Origin: Paralichthys olivaceus
Lineage: Eukaryota > Chordata > Actinopteri > Pleuronectiformes > Paralichthyidae
Direction of reading: 5' to 3'
Assembly (NCBI RefSeq): GCF_024713975.1
Contig: NC_091111.1
Location: 17,388,501-17,452,500, forward strand
DNA length: 64,000 nt
The position numbers and the translations under genes are program-made. The notes below the pieces were generated by a model. That model was not told the DNA's origin and ran no database searches. It was given only the letters and a program-made list of their open reading frames with translations. Shown piece by piece: positions 1-13,303 of the stretch (positions are counted from its first letter, which is position 1; every line of letters starts with the position of its first letter).

Positions 1-206
1 TAAATTTCAAGACTTTTACCTCGAGTACAATTTTTTTTTCTCCATGTCTCAAAATACATGTCTCATAAACTCTAGAGTGAATCAATCATCGGTGTTTACT
101 GTTAAAGTGTTCAGTGATTGCAGATGAGCGGGGGACATGTGGCAGGGTAATACAGCACCGAACAAGATGCCAGGGCCCTGCTGCAACATGAACGTGGCGG
201 AAACCC

Positions 207-207
207 G

Positions 208-238
<31 letters not shown>

Positions 239-239
239 C
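207..239. repeat. (ACA)n trinucleotide repeat
   Basis: About eleven consecutive ACA units inside rab10 intron 2. Confidence 0.9.
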
Positions 240-655
240 TTACTCCTTTCAAATGCCTAATATGATCTTTGATTTCTTAAGGAAAGAACTGGTGGTAGAG
301 AAAAACAGACAGGGACAGAAGGCGAGGGGATTCAACATGTAGTCAGACTCAAGAAGATAAAATGTTTTCTTGTTTTGGTACCTGAGCGACTCTATAAGCA
401 AAGTTACTTTTCTATTGTGTGAATTCATAGAACCATGGGTGTGGCTGTGCAGGTGCCTCAGTTCTAGATAACATTGAATGATTAAACTTTAAATGAAAAG
501 ACTTTTGTCTGCTGTTGAGGATATGTCACTGTATCATAAAAATTTCAGGGTATCATATAACAGTTTTGTGCAGCAACATTGTAATGGTGATAAACTGTGA
601 TGGCACCTGAATCCTCATAAACCGACATTACAACAACTATGAAGAAAGAGATAGC

Positions 656-735
656 GAGTGAAAGAAAGAGAAAGAGAAAGAGAGAGAGAGAGAGAAAGAA
701 AGAGAAAGAAAGAAAAGGAAAGAGAAAGAGCGACT
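656..735. repeat. GA/GAAA-rich simple repeat
   Basis: Purine-only low-complexity stretch of GAAA and GA units in rab10 intron 2. Reading frames through it are artefacts. Confidence 0.85.
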
Positions 736-1168
736 GTTCACTCATTAAAATAGTTACGGATGAATTTTCTGTCAACATATTAATGAACTAATCGTTGCCA
801 TTAGTTACAGCCCAATTGAGAAAGTTATTAAATACCTGTTTACCTGAGTTAAATGTAAATAAGATGAAGTATGGCATTTTATGTCTTTGCAAACAAAACA
901 TTACAAATTAAGTAATTTCAGCTGATGAATATAGGGTGTTGTGTAGTAACATGGTGAACCTAGTGCAGACCTCCTGACGGGCCGATGACCATTTCCTGTT
1001 CTGAAATATTTCTGGGCTTGAGGGAGGTTTGTCAAACAGATGTTCCACTATGATGTAACAAAGTTAGTTTGTGCATTTGTCAGCCCTGTACAGGTTGAAG
1101 TACACACAGAACAACGACACGTGAACACAAACAAAGAGAAGACATCTCACAACAACACACTGACTCAC

Positions 1169-1229
1169 CAGATCTGTAGTTTGATCTTCTTTCCTTGTAA
1201 TTCAACAGTTTTGATCTTGAAGTCTATTC
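1169..1229 (-). CDS. rab10: rab10 coding exon 2
   Basis: A 61-nt exon encoding [20 protein letters not shown] and part of Trp. The acceptor is TTTCACAG|GAATAG and the donor ATCTG|GTGAGT. It is phase-compatible with exon 1 across a 5.1-kb intron. Confidence 0.93.
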
Positions 1230-4200
1230 CTGTGAAACAAAATACAGACATTAGTGTACACAGCAAACAGAAAGAGGCAGGCACTTTTGGCATGACAGGC
1301 AGCAATGGTGGGAAAAGGATGAATGGATAAATAGCAGCTTACAAAGCTTACAGACTTCATCGCTGATGTCAGGAGAAACAGAGATAGTGACAGAGAAAAT
1401 GGAAACATCAACAATGACGAATGAGAAACAACCCAAGAAAGATTTTAAGCAAGAGAGTAAAATGGAAAGTGTGTGGCAGCTGTTTCCATCAGGGAGACAA
1501 TAACATGACCTCTTTCTCTTCCCGATTCTGCCATGTCATGCCCAGACCTTGAACCCATAAGCAGAGGGTTGTGGGATCAGCAGCTGGTTAACAATGAGCG
1601 CGTGAACACACGTGCACAGAACCAGGTAACACAGCGAAATCAGGTTGAGGCAGGAAAACAGAGAAAATGATCTGATGCGCTACAATAACCTCGTCCCTGT
1701 AAAAACCTGAGCTGGTTGGATTACAGATGTTGTTGTGAGATGCTGAAGAGTTATTGGTGCAGTGAAGGGACACTTTACTTTCTGTGGCAGGAGAGCAGAC
1801 AGCTGTGGATGTTTTTGAGTTTTACAAATAACAAACTGTTCAGCAATGGAAACTCATTTTTCAGTTTCTGTTCCGTACTTTGGATGTAATTATTTTGGAT
1901 GTGTCCTGATGTTTCCCATCATCGAGACGTTTTTTTCTTGGACTCTTCTCTCTTATGTTTAATCCTCGTTATGTCCATAGAAAAATATGTTTTTTAAATC
2001 CTATGACTTCAAATATAAATTTCTAAAGTGCTAAAGCAGACAAGTAATCCATGATCTTGAAACTATTTGAGTTGAGTCATGACTGTGAAGGACTGAAGGA
2101 GGTGGTGACTCATCACCATTTTCACTTTTGGCCATCGAGTAGTGTTTTCCTCTTAAACACTGAGATGTCAGTTCTGCTTTGGTCAGAAATCGTGGTTAGC
2201 TAAAAAAGACCAAGAAACAGCTGTGCTCTAGGTGGGGCAGGGCCACAGAATAATGAAGGAACTGACTGCCAAAGTATGACTCACTATATATTATTCACAC
2301 CCCAGAGAGAGGGAGGGAGGAAAGAAAGATAGAGGTTGATAGAAAGAAAAACAGACAAGGGGAAGGAGATGGATGTTTTAGAAAAGGAACTACAGTTATG
2401 TTTGCCTACATTGATTTTAGCCACTAAAACACTTTTGTGTTTCAGCTTTTGTTGCATCAACTACTAAAAAAGTTCAGGCACTCAAACTCTGGCCCAGCAC
2501 ATATCACATAACATCAGTGTCGTTCCTAGTGAGGAGTAAAAAAAACACTGTCGAGCTTTTCTCCTGGTGAGGTGCACTGGCTAGTTGTCAAGAAAATACA
2601 GGCCTTGTGCAATTACGCAACATTGATCCAATCGGTGGAAAAGTGGGAATGCTCCACCAGAAGAGAGCGACGCTTTCTATCACAGTCAAAAACTAAACGG
2701 GAAGTCCTGAACACAGAGTACACGGTTTATGAGCGGTTTTCTTTTCATCCGAGAGGAACCATTCCTTCCACGAGTTTGAATTCCACAGAATCTGCCAGTT
2801 TCCATGCAAAATTCACGACGTGTTGTTGACAGGGGTTTCAGACTGCAACATTATGCATGTTCAGCACTCTTGATATGCATAACCTATAATGTAAACCAAG
2901 GGGGGGGTCAGAGAAAAGGACACTCAGAGGATTGCAAATGAGGATGAGTGACTGATGAGAGGGGGGGGGGGGGGGGGGGGGTTTCCAGCAGGGGTATTTT
3001 GAGAAGCAGCTGTGCCTCCAGTCACACTGTGTCTCCAAAGGTGTGAGGACTGTGTCAGAGGAAGAGGCCACTTCTGTTTCACGTGTCCAGGTTCTGCTAT
3101 TTCTCCCCAATGTTTGTTTCCACTCACACCCTGTGATTTTAGATATGAATCAAAATCTGAAGCTGATTCGTTTCCAGGGCCTGTCCTAAAATTCACATCT
3201 TGCAAATATCCATGTACAGTCTGGTCCATAATGTACAGACAGAGACGGGGAAGAAAAGTTTTGCATTCCCTGCTGCAGCCACTTGGAACCGTCCCCAAAA
3301 GTATTATATATTGAGGAATTTAATATCTCTGGCCAAAGTGGAGACGGTTGCAAATGTTATAAAAAAACTATTCCATTGCTCATTTGTATTCTGCTGTTAC
3401 GTCCGAGTCTCTGTTGTGAAATATGTTTCCATCCTTGTGAAACTTGTGTTGTAAAATAAATAAACTTTGGTACGTTTTCTATACTAATTTGTTGCATTTA
3501 CTAATAATACAGTGCTCCAGTACAGTGACACGAAACCCCTAATCATAAAACATCACTGATTCCAACCAGAATAAGTTACCACGAGGCGGAGGGAAAACCT
3601 ACAGGGTTCAACTTTCCTAGCAGGGAGTATATCCACAAGGCACAGTCCAACATTACCAGTGGCCCAGAGCCAGGAAAAGTTTATGCAGGTACAGTTGATT
3701 GACCAGTCACTGGTCCGTCCAGGCCTGTGACTGGTCAATGGAGTCTTAATGGTGCATTCACACCCAACGCAACGCCCTGTTTATTTGTCTGGACGACTGT
3801 AGTGTCCAGTGCTACCTGAGGCTGAGCAGTGACCGGTTTGATCACGCCAGGACTGGGTGCGGTGAGTTTCATTCTCAGCGCTGATTGGATGAGACATTGC
3901 ATGAAGCAAATTTGGCACCAGGTTCTTTTTTATTTCAATATGAAAATACTGACACGATCAGACACTTGTCCCCTCATGGCCATGTTGTTACCTGTCTTTT
4001 AATAATCTGCCATGAGATTTGTTTTCAGCAATAAAACATCTAATGGTAGTTCTGTACTCTATGTTTGTGTGACTTTTTTCTTTTTATTCTACTCATTAAT
4101 GTCTTAAGAGTGTAAACGAGTGGTTGTTACTACACGTGCTGCAATAAAAGGCCCTTGTAATCATTCAATTATGAAACTTCTGACTGGTGAAAGTTTACAA

Positions 4201-6498
4201 GGGGCCAGTAAAACTCTGATCTATTGTCCAAGTAGGCCAGTAGGGAAAATGTTATATAGGGTACTTAAACAAGACTTTATTTTCAGAATAATTCCACAAA
4301 ATTGCCTTGACAATGATAAAGACAATTGCACAAACTGAGTTGGATTAAATCCTGCATATCCTTAACTATTTGCAGCTCAACATACCACACGCTTCTTTGA
4401 TTTGAGTACAGATGTAGATCGGAGACATGGTGAGAGACAAAGCCAGAGAAAAGGTCAGAGACAAGGTGAGAGACATGACTGGACAACAACTATGTTGTAT
4501 ATATATTTTTTTTTTAAACAGGACAACTCCTGAAGGGAACCAGAGAAAGAGGGAGGTAAGTTGGTTTGCAATTGCCACTTATCTTGCCACCTTTTAGGAC
4601 AATCTAGGGTTTTATACAAATTGAATGAGCACTTCCTAATCTTCATGACAGCAATGACTAACTGTGCCAATGTCTACCTGAGATTTTGGATGAAAGCCTA
4701 TGACTATGTTTTGAGTGTAGTCCTGGGCTGATGACAAGACAAAGAAAAGCCACAACAGTGGAAAAACCATACACAAATACATACCTACATGTGACAGCAA
4801 GCTTTGCAACACTGCAGTTCGTGGCTGTACCTCCACAAATCTAATCTAGCTTGGATGCCATCGGGAACACTGTTGCCCATTATGGTTGTGTGTTGTTGGG
4901 CATACAGTCAGGAGGAGTCGTCTGTCAACACCTAGGCTACGAAACACCAGGGCTTGACAGTAAAGCTCCATCAAGAGATCAAGGATCTAATGCCGGTTCA
5001 TGGCAAACAGTCGGCTTAATTTGGTTCAGGAACACACATCTAATGTTACGTTATTACTCAGCGCTGATCTTAAGCAACAGCAGTAAATGGAGCCTTCACT
5101 CCGGCTGCACAGGGATTTGACATAGCTTGACACTTGACTCATGTGAGCGTGATGATGGACGCATGCGCAGAGGACAGAGAAGGAAAAAAAGCTGATGATG
5201 CCACCATGATGAATTGTTTATGGTTCTCGTCTGAGGAGACATGGAAAGTTCCTAGTATATTTACCTGAGTACTTTAAATATAAATCACAGATAGTTTCTG
5301 TAATGTTCAATATAACTTCCTTCCACTTTTGAACTGATGCATTTCAGAGGGGATTTCTAACTGCTTACTCCACTGCAATTATCTGACAGACGCACTTAAT
5401 GGAGACATGTCAGAGTCTCCAGATACAAAACATTATTCAGTTATGATAATTTAACAAAAAACTGAATCTCAATCCAACTTGTCATAGCCTGAGGTGACAT
5501 GTAAAAATGTGTTTGCCTGCGTCTCAGATTAAAATCTATATGAATATGAATGAAGAACAGCTGCTAATGATGACATTTGAACAGTTTAAACAGGAAAAGT
5601 TTGACATTTGAGCAGGAGAAGTGACTAACATTATGAATATGTGAGCAAAATAGTTGCTGACTAATTCTTCCAAGTCGATTAATCAACAAGTCAAGGCAGC
5701 TCTGAAGAAATCTTCATAAGTGATCTACATTAGACACATAAAGGACGAGACAGTCGTTATAAAACATTTACTCACATATAATTGTTAATTTGCTGCTTAT
5801 AACTACGTTTAACTACGAACTGTTGTGGAGGAAGGAGAATATATATCTTACACTTATATAACTATTAGCTTTGAGGTGTATTTAATGACACACGTGTGAT
5901 TATATAGGTTTTATAAAGGTTAATACTAACATGACTGTTATAAGTGCTGGTGTTAACCCCAGCACGGCCCTGCATAGCTGCTAGCCTAGTTAGCTTCCTA
6001 GCTACTGGGTCAACTGAGATGACAGCGACTCCCGTGGTTCCGAAACTGGTTCTGTTAGACATTCCCGCAAACTAAACCCACGACAACCCGCAGGTGTTGT
6101 TATCGAAGTCACAACGTATTTGAAAAAGAAAGTGGGGTGGCGGGGGGGGCAACTGGGATTCGGCCAAGAGCTCGTAAAACCGCAGCTAGCTTCCAAGCTA
6201 ACCTGTGCAGGCCTGGAGAGGCGCTGCACGCTGCTAGCACGGCGGCTAGCCACACTCGTCCTGCCTGCCACCTTCCAGCTGAAGGGTGCGAGCCCCCCGA
6301 GCTGTGGAACTGGGGCGGGGGACAAATCAGACACAACTGGACACCCGACACCCGCCCTGGTCCCGTCTTACCTATGGTGGAGATGAAGGTTGTGTTGAAG
6401 GCGTCGTCGGAGAAGCGGAACAGCACGCAGGTCTTCCCCACGCCAGAGTCTCCGATCAGGAGCAGCTTGAACAGCAAGTCGTACGTCTTCTTCGCCAT
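1169..6498 (-). CDS. rab10: Ras-related GTPase Rab10, 5' part of gene (two exons)
   Basis: Small GTPase of exocytic and endosomal recycling traffic (GLUT4, ciliary, basolateral and ER-shape roles are known for the family). Exon 1 (6498 down to 6372) encodes residues 1-42 plus one base; exon 2 (1229 down to 1169) encodes residues 43-62 plus two bases of Trp63. Visible are the P-loop GDSGVGKT (residues 16-23), the switch I threonine in ISTIG (Thr41), and the Rab motif IDFKIKT followed by VELQGKK. The VELQGKK segment separates Rab10 from Rab8 and Rab13, which have ELDGK there. The start is the ATG opening [10 protein letters not shown], the family start. Junction phases agree (G|GA, TG|). The switch II, G4, G5 and prenylated C-terminal exons are not in the window, so the gene runs off the left edge. 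It is divergent from kif3c about 5.2 kb away, as in human 2p23. Confidence 0.93.
1230..6371 (-). other. rab10 intron 1
   Basis: A 5.1-kb intron. No further exon with both splice sites and a family match was found on either strand. It holds a 21-G homopolymer at 2961-2981. The short open frames here (for example 2572-2829, 3012-3314, 4851-5120) have no recognisable domains. Confidence 0.75.
2961..2981. repeat. Poly-G run (21 G)
   Basis: Uninterrupted run of 21 guanines in rab10 intron 1. Homopolymer length in an assembly can be inaccurate. Confidence 0.9.
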
Positions 6499-7290
6499 TG
6501 AGAAGCAGCGTGTGTTCACCCAGGTAGATACCACACAAAAAAAACAAAAACAAAAAAACCCCCAACAAAACAGAAAATGGCAACCTAACACGCCCGTGTG
6601 GAGTCTAACGCCAGCTCCTTCTCTCCAAAGCGACCGGCCGCCCCGCTCCTCTGGACCGATAACACCGAACAATCTGGGATTTGTTGATTAGCTCGGCGAG
6701 CTAGTTGGCTAATACACCAGCAAAGAAATACCGTGTCCGAGATGTTCGAGTCCCCGAGGCCGGATTGTTGCCCCCTTCTTATAGCATGAGAACAGAAAGC
6801 AAAAAAAAAAACCCAGCACTCCTCCCGTGTGATTCCTCTTTTCCACTCTTTCTTTGCTCCCACACAGTCGGGACAAAATGGCTCCTCTCTCTCTCTCACT
6901 CGCTCGCGCTGTCTCTCTACCCTCTTTCTTCAAACTAACGGCGAGCTAATTCAAATTCTCGGCACACTCCGTCATTCCAGCCGCCGCAGGCTCGACCGTG
7001 GGGGGGGCGGGGGGCGCTTCAGATTCTCGCCGGGGAAAAGTTTTCTCTGTTTCGCCGCCGGTGCGAAACGATCTCGGCCTTTTTTCTTTCCCTTTTTTCA
7101 CTTCCTCCGGAGAGATGAGGCCCGACACACTGAGACGACCGCCGCCGCCTTCGAATGGAGCCACCGCGGCGACACCCTGCAACCACAGCCGCGCCTCTCT
7201 CCCCGCCCCTTCTGTCAAACTCCACTCCTCCGATTGGTGAACGCTGCCATCCATCACTCGTCCGCCCCGATGTGATTGGCTCCCGATGGT
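6120..7290 (-). promoter_or_regulatory. rab10 CpG-rich promoter and 5' leader region
   Basis: GC- and CpG-rich segment around rab10 exon 1 and upstream of it, unlike the AT-rich flanks. TATA-less in appearance. On the rab10 sense (minus) strand it carries a GA-rich tract (6884-6933). A CCAAT core is visible as ATTGG at 7233-7237 and again near 7275. The transcription start cannot be fixed from sequence alone, so the leader extent is unknown. Confidence 0.6.
6372..6498 (-). CDS. rab10: rab10 coding exon 1
   Basis: Encodes [10 protein letters not shown] through STI plus the first base of Gly43. The ATG is at 6498-6496. The donor reads CCATAG|GTAAGA on the minus strand. It contains the complete P-loop. 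Confidence 0.94.
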
Positions 7291-8015
7291 TTAAAAAAAA
7301 AAAAGGGTAGGCGTGTCTTATATTGACAGAAATGCGACTGAGTGCGCAGCGCTGACATTTGGGCTCAAATCTGAAATTCTTCAAAACATGTCATAAATTT
7401 ACTTTATTAAATTTTATCTTTATCATATTTTTGAATGTTTCGTCATTTTGGGGAAAACGCGGTGATTAGGTTTTCTTGAAAAAAAATTAAAAAAGAATAA
7501 TAATAATAATAAAATTTGATATCGTTTTTGGCAAATATAGCAATAAAACACCCTGTTTTATATATATTTTTTTTCATGAAAGACGTTGAACAATATGTAA
7601 ACGTAATGTCCAAATCATCCAACGAAAAGGCTGTTAAAACTTTAAAACATCTTAAATTCCACAGGATATTTATATGATTTATATTGTACAACGCCCCAGG
7701 CTTGTATATATGTTTGTATGATACTGTTTGTTATCGTATGCAACCCCGTGTGCACTTGTTCCTTGTTCTGTGGCTCTTTTAAAATAGAAAATAAATGTGT
7801 GGTTTGATCCAACATGGCGGCCAGTTTCATGCGGATCTCTTGCAGCCGGGGCGTGTGATGCGGTGACTGTCCCAGCTGTGACTCAGGCAAAGTGATGTCA
7901 TATAAAAAAAAAAGTACTTCTGTGCTTGCAACGGGCGTTTCCCACATCCTCCACTTCATGAAGTGCACACACATGTATCCTGTCTTTTTAGTGAGAGAGA
8001 GCGAGAGAATGCATC

Positions 8016-8082
8016 AGTGTGTGTGTGTGTGTGTTTGTGTGTGTGTTTGTGTGTGTGTGTGTATGTGTGTGTGTGTGTGTGT
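8016..8082. repeat. GT microsatellite (interrupted)
   Basis: GT dinucleotide repeat with a few TT and AT interruptions. Confidence 0.9.
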
Positions 8083-10150
8083 TACTCTCTCCCTCTTCCG
8101 CCTGTCAGAGTAGTTGGACTCTCAGACACTCCCTAGGAATGCTGAGCATGCTCTGCTTCTTCTGCACTGCCAAGTACAGACTTGAAACAAACCAAAGGAA
8201 GAAACACTATAGAAAGTAAGACAGAGAGAAAGTCATGAAAAAGCTGAGGGGAGGATTAATGAACATTAATAAATCAGAGTAGTGGAATAAAATACTTGAC
8301 CTTTTGCACCAGGTTGAACGAAAAACTCCCCCGTGACCCTTGACCTCCACAAATCCCAGATTTATCACATCATTTATTGCACAAATGAAATTCTATCATT
8401 ACTGAAAGTTACTCCTCAATTCGTTTGTCATCACTTTCCCTTCATCTCTATCAGACTTTTTCTTATGTATGAATACTTTAATCATTGACACACTTGTCTG
8501 AAATGTAATAAATATATAAAGTTTGTATACCATGTGTACACATAGAGTTAAAGGGAGGGCAAACAAGAGGCAGACATCTACAACAGATGGTTAAGAGGCA
8601 GAGTTAGTTAAACGAAGCTAACTTAATGTCAAAGTGCAGGTTACATTTTATTTGAGGTCGTGTTCTAGTCGTGAGGCCTCTTCCTCAGTTATAAGAATCT
8701 TTGTTACACTAGAGAATCATGTCTTAATGCAGAAATCTTCCCACATTCCTGAATTTGGCTGCATGGGGCCCCAGGGTTCGTCTCACACGCTCACAAACAG
8801 CCAGCGACTCAAATTTCTGCACCGTTCTGGCAGTGACAGTTAAAAAGACTTTTAAGAGAAACCCTCTGCTGACACACGTACCTGCTCGACAAGTTAACCA
8901 CATGACCTTTGGGGTTTTATCTGATATTTTTGGGGGCATTTTCTTTGCTTGAAACAACAACAGATGGTTCAGAGGTGACAGGAAGTAAAGGACCAGAGGG
9001 AGGGGGGATAACTCAGCAACAGTATGGTATGCATGTTGATCACGAGGCCACCAGGAAGCACCAACCTAATGTTTAACCTGAAAATTATACTTTCCCCAAC
9101 AGCTCAACATATTTTTATTCTTTAGCTGAAACAGGAAGTCATTCAAATAACTTCTGAGCAGAAATGATTTCAGCTTCTTAATTTGGAGGATTATTTACAT
9201 TGTTGTTTAAATGATTGATTTAGATTTAAGGTGATTAAGGTTTTAAATTGAAGGTGGCTATAAAAAAAATAAGTAAATCATTTTAATGACATTGTCTTAT
9301 GCATTAAAAGTGTATAATGGTCATCTTTCAAACATCAAACATTATATAGTTCAAATAATACACAGAATAACCAAGGAAATGATCTGCACATAATGATAAT
9401 GAAAATAATTAATTGTCCACATAAAAGAACATTGGGTCTCAGCTAAAATAAAAAATTTCAATAATTCAAAATAATTAAATTAATATAAAAACTAATTTCT
9501 ATTTCCCTTCTCTTGAACACAAGAAAGTTAAATACCTGATATCCTAAATTAGATTACTATCCTACTGCAACTTTCTTTTCTTCAGCTGTTTAGCTTTTTA
9601 TTTCATATGAGTCATTCATTTTGTTTTGACTGTTGGATATTCCTGACATCCTATTTTAGCTCTCAGGCTCGCACACATTTGAAAGGTTCGCTTTGTGACT
9701 GTAACTTTCCTGAGAATGAGCCATTCAAGGTGACCACAGGAGAATCTGAGCTAAGGGGATTTCTAAGATAATTTTCTGGCTCCTCTCCAAGAAACATCAA
9801 CACACACACTGCATGAGCCAACAATGACTAAATGCACTAAAGGTGAAGCAGTGTGTGTCTGCAGCTCTAGGAACTATGTCATTTGTTAAATTCCCAGTGT
9901 GGCTGTGTCTTCCCCCTTTGTGTCCACGAGGCCTCTGCACCAGCACTGATCCATCAATTAACACTGAGGGTTTAAAATGGGAAGTCATAGTTATATGGAA
10001 ATATATTCGCTGTTCGAATCACCACCTCTCCTCCCACAGTGGAACCTCCGTCATTACAGCCGGAACCAGTTTCCTCTGCTCTTCTCTTCAATCTCCTCAA
10101 CTCCTGTGGTGACATCCAGCTGCAGGTCAGGGGTGTGTTCCATAGTTATT

Positions 10151-10164
10151 CCGCCAGGTGGCGC
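10151..10164 (+). promoter_or_regulatory. CTCF-like motif
   Basis: CCGCCAGGTGGCGC matches the vertebrate CTCF core CCASYAGRKGGCRS at 13 of 14 positions, on the plus strand, between the rab10 and kif3c promoters. Binding is inferred only from the motif. Confidence 0.35.
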
Positions 10165-11102
10165 TGTTGTGTCGTTAATTGAATGAGAGTAAGAGCTAAA
10201 TAAGTCGTGCAATTATTCTTTTTGCATTGTCCTCAATCTGTGCTGGTTTGGGGAGCACAGTTAAGATGTGATGCGAAACCATCTTGGATTTCTTACTGAT
10301 GAAAATGCTTTGTACTCAAATCAAATCTCTGACATATATTCAGGACAAGTATCTTATTAAGTGGATGTAAATTGCCTTTTAATATTTCTTTAATTGTTTT
10401 AATTGTTTTGTAATTATCACTGATTGACCAGGACATAGTTTTTCTTCCCTTCCTCCAGCAGCAACTCTTTGTAGAGAAATGAAACTGAAGACAAATCCAG
10501 ATCCAATATGATAAGTATAACTCAAACAGAGCAACGAGAAATAAATCAAACAGAAAACAAATTAGAATCAGACTAACACAATGTTCCTAAAGAGAGAAAG
10601 TCACAGTAAGATCAGCTGATTTTAAAAATATGTTTTTATTATTTATCTGAAATCAGAGCTTCTGTGCTCCACAGTTTTCTATTTTAAGGCTGACACACCC
10701 TGGGCAGGTTTCTTCTCCATTTTTGTTTAGTGTGAAAAAGTGTTTAAAAATGATGCTATAAAATATCAGAGACATATTTCTTGAAAGTTCATTTTTAAAG
10801 CCTCACAGCTTTTATGTCCAGAATATCTAAACTAACTCTTGTCTCTGAATAATTAGCAGAATTGACCTTTACTCAGGATTATTTAAATTGTTGTAGAGAC
10901 CCCCAGACTTTAGATATTTAACTATGTCAAATGTAAAAAGTAATGAACAAGACATGTTGATGATTAGATTTAAATTGAGTCAGTGGAAAATGGTTTTAAA
11001 CACTTATGCAATAATCAAATAGCAGCAATTAACTTGTCATTTTACACATGAGAAAAAACTTCATTTCCCATGATCCTTTGTTCTGGGGTGTGGTGATTGA
11101 AT

Positions 11103-11209
<107 letters not shown>

Positions 11210-11736
11210 GAGGAGGAGGAGGAGGAGGAGGAGAGCTCCGCACAGGACCCAAGAGATCCGCAAATCCACCGCCGAGCATCAGTGAGCGGCGGACGGGAGG
11301 ATGAGGACGTGGACGTCGGTGTGCGGCGGATCTACCGGCGGATTGAAAACCAGGACGACGTGACTGAGAGATCCGGATTGTGTGTTTTCATCTGGAGCCG
11401 GGACTCGAACCGCGATGGAGCATCGGTGCAGAGCGTGAGAGCCGCTGATCGTCTGTGTTCAGGCGAATGTTTCAGACAATAAGCAAAAGAAAATTAGCCA
11501 TTTAGAAACCGTGGCATCCCTTCATCTGCGCTGGGGATTGCGTTGTTGTGCTTTGTCGCTGTTTTCCTCTCTGGTGTGATGAAGGAGCCACAGTGAATTT
11601 GTTATTAATGATTCAGGAATCAATGGTTACACAAGTCACGCGCAGACAGAAGCACATCCGGGCCAATTAAAGGCTTCAGTCAGTCTGTTTTCTTTTCTTC
11701 TTCTCGTTTTTTTGTTCAAATAAGCGGAGGGCAGTC
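11210..11736 (+). promoter_or_regulatory. kif3c promoter / 5' leader region
   Basis: CpG-containing segment between the (GT)52 tract and the kif3c ATG. It begins with a GAG repeat. Several upstream ATGs (for example near 11300 and 11415) lie in short frames. I cannot tell whether a leader intron exists; the stretch just before the ATG is pyrimidine-rich (TTTCTTTTCTTCTTC) and could be part of an acceptor. Confidence 0.5.
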
Positions 11737-13149
11737 ATGTCAAAAAACAAGAGCAGCGAGTCAGTGAAGGTGGTGGTTCGATGCCGCCCTTTGAACCGGA
11801 AAGAGGAGTCCAATGGGCCTGCAGGGGGCATTGTGCAGATGGACCTGGGTCTTGGACAGGTGATCCTCAGAAACCCTCGAGCACCAGCCAGCGAGCCCCA
11901 GAAAACCTTCACGTTCGATGCTGTTTATGATGCGAGCTCCAAACAGCGAGACCTGTACGATGAGAGCGTGAGGCCCCTGATTGACTCGGTGCTTGAGGGG
12001 TTCAATGGCACCATATTTGCGTACGGGCAAACCGGAACTGGAAAGACATACACTATGCAGGGGGCATGGTTGGACCCAGAGAAACGGGGGGTGATCCCAA
12101 ACGCCTTTGACCACATCTTCACACACATCTCTCGCTCGCAGTCCGACAAGCAGTACCTGGTGCGGGCATCCTACCTCGAGATCTACCGTGAGGAGGTTCG
12201 GGATCTCCTTGACCCCAACCATGCCAACGCCAGAGCCCTGGAGCTCAGAGAGAGTCCAGAAACTGGAGTGTATGTCCGGGATCTCACATCGTGTGTTTGC
12301 AAGAGCATCAAGGAGATCGAGGAGGTGATGAATGTGGGCAACCAGGCGAGGGCGGTTGCGGCAACAGACATGAACGAGCACTCGTCCAGGTCCCATGCTT
12401 TGTTCTTGATCACGGTGGAGTGCAGCCAGCCTGGACCAGATGGGAGGAAACACATTCGAGTTGGTCGCCTCAACCTGGTGGATCTGGCTGGCAGCGAGCG
12501 CCAAGCCAAGACTGGCGTCCAGGGTGAGCGCCTGAAAGAAGCCGCCAAGATCAACCTTTCCCTATCGGCACTGGGGAATGTGATCTCAGCACTAGCAGAT
12601 GGACGCAGCGGCCATGTGCCTTACCGGGACTCCAAGCTGACCAGGCTGTTGCAAGACTCTCTAGGTGGGAATGCAAAGACGGTCATGGTGGCCACCTTAG
12701 GCCCAGCCCCCCAGCACTACGACGAAACCCTCACCACCCTCCGCTACGCCAACCGAGCCAAGAACATCCAGAACCAGCCAAGGGTCAACGAGGACCCCAA
12801 AGACGCTCTACTGCGCGAGTTCCAGATGGAGATCGCTCGCCTCCGGGCCCAGCTCAACCACAGGAAGTGGAGGAGCCAGCAGAAGAAGGAGCATGTGGAG
12901 GGTGAGGGCTGGGAGAGGGACGGGGATGAGGAGACGGATGGCGAGGACGAGGATTTGGAGGTGGAGAAGGACGCAGAGGAATATGTGAAGCTGGAGGAGC
13001 AGCGGTTGGAGAGGGAGAAGGAGGCCATCAGAGATGATCGATTCATGTTGGCCGAGGAGAAGCAGAAGCTGCTGGGAGAGAAGGAGAGGATGATGGGGGA
13101 TCTGAGGAAGGAGCAGGAAGCCACCGAGCAGCTGACAGCCAAGTACAAG
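11737..13149 (+). CDS. kif3c: kif3c coding exon 1 (motor domain, neck and start of coiled coil)
   Basis: Encodes residues 1-471 in one exon: motor domain, neck, acidic linker and the first coiled-coil heptads. Ends AAG|GTGAGA in phase 0. The ATG is the first in the frame that opens [18 protein letters not shown], the family start. Confidence 0.95.
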
Positions 13150-13247
13150 GTGAGAGGTCAAACCTGAGACCAGTCACAGGTTGTTTTTATCCTTTCTGTC
13201 TTTGTCCCCTCCCTCCTTCATGATTCATGAATTATCCAACACACAAG

Positions 13248-13303
<56 letters not shown>

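Larger units (their letters stand above)
1..1168 (-). other. rab10 intron 2 (partial)
   Basis: Non-coding by reading both strands; rab10 exon 3 (DTAGQERF...) is not found here. It contains an (ACA)n tract at 207-239 and a GA/GAAA-rich simple repeat at about 656-735. Otherwise nothing recognisable. Confidence 0.7.

Noticed and set aside
4851-5120. 89-aa plus-strand frame in rab10 intron 1
   Set aside because: No recognisable domain, no splice sites in support, composition like random sequence.
6109-6672. Single 187-aa minus-strand frame around rab10 exon 1
   Set aside because: Only residues MAKKTY to STIG are Rab; the flanks are leader and intron. The true exon ends at a donor at 6372.
11761-12504. 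Long minus-strand open frame (247 aa) under kif3c exon 1
   Set aside because: Antisense shadow of the motor-domain exon, which has clear kinesin motifs on the plus strand.
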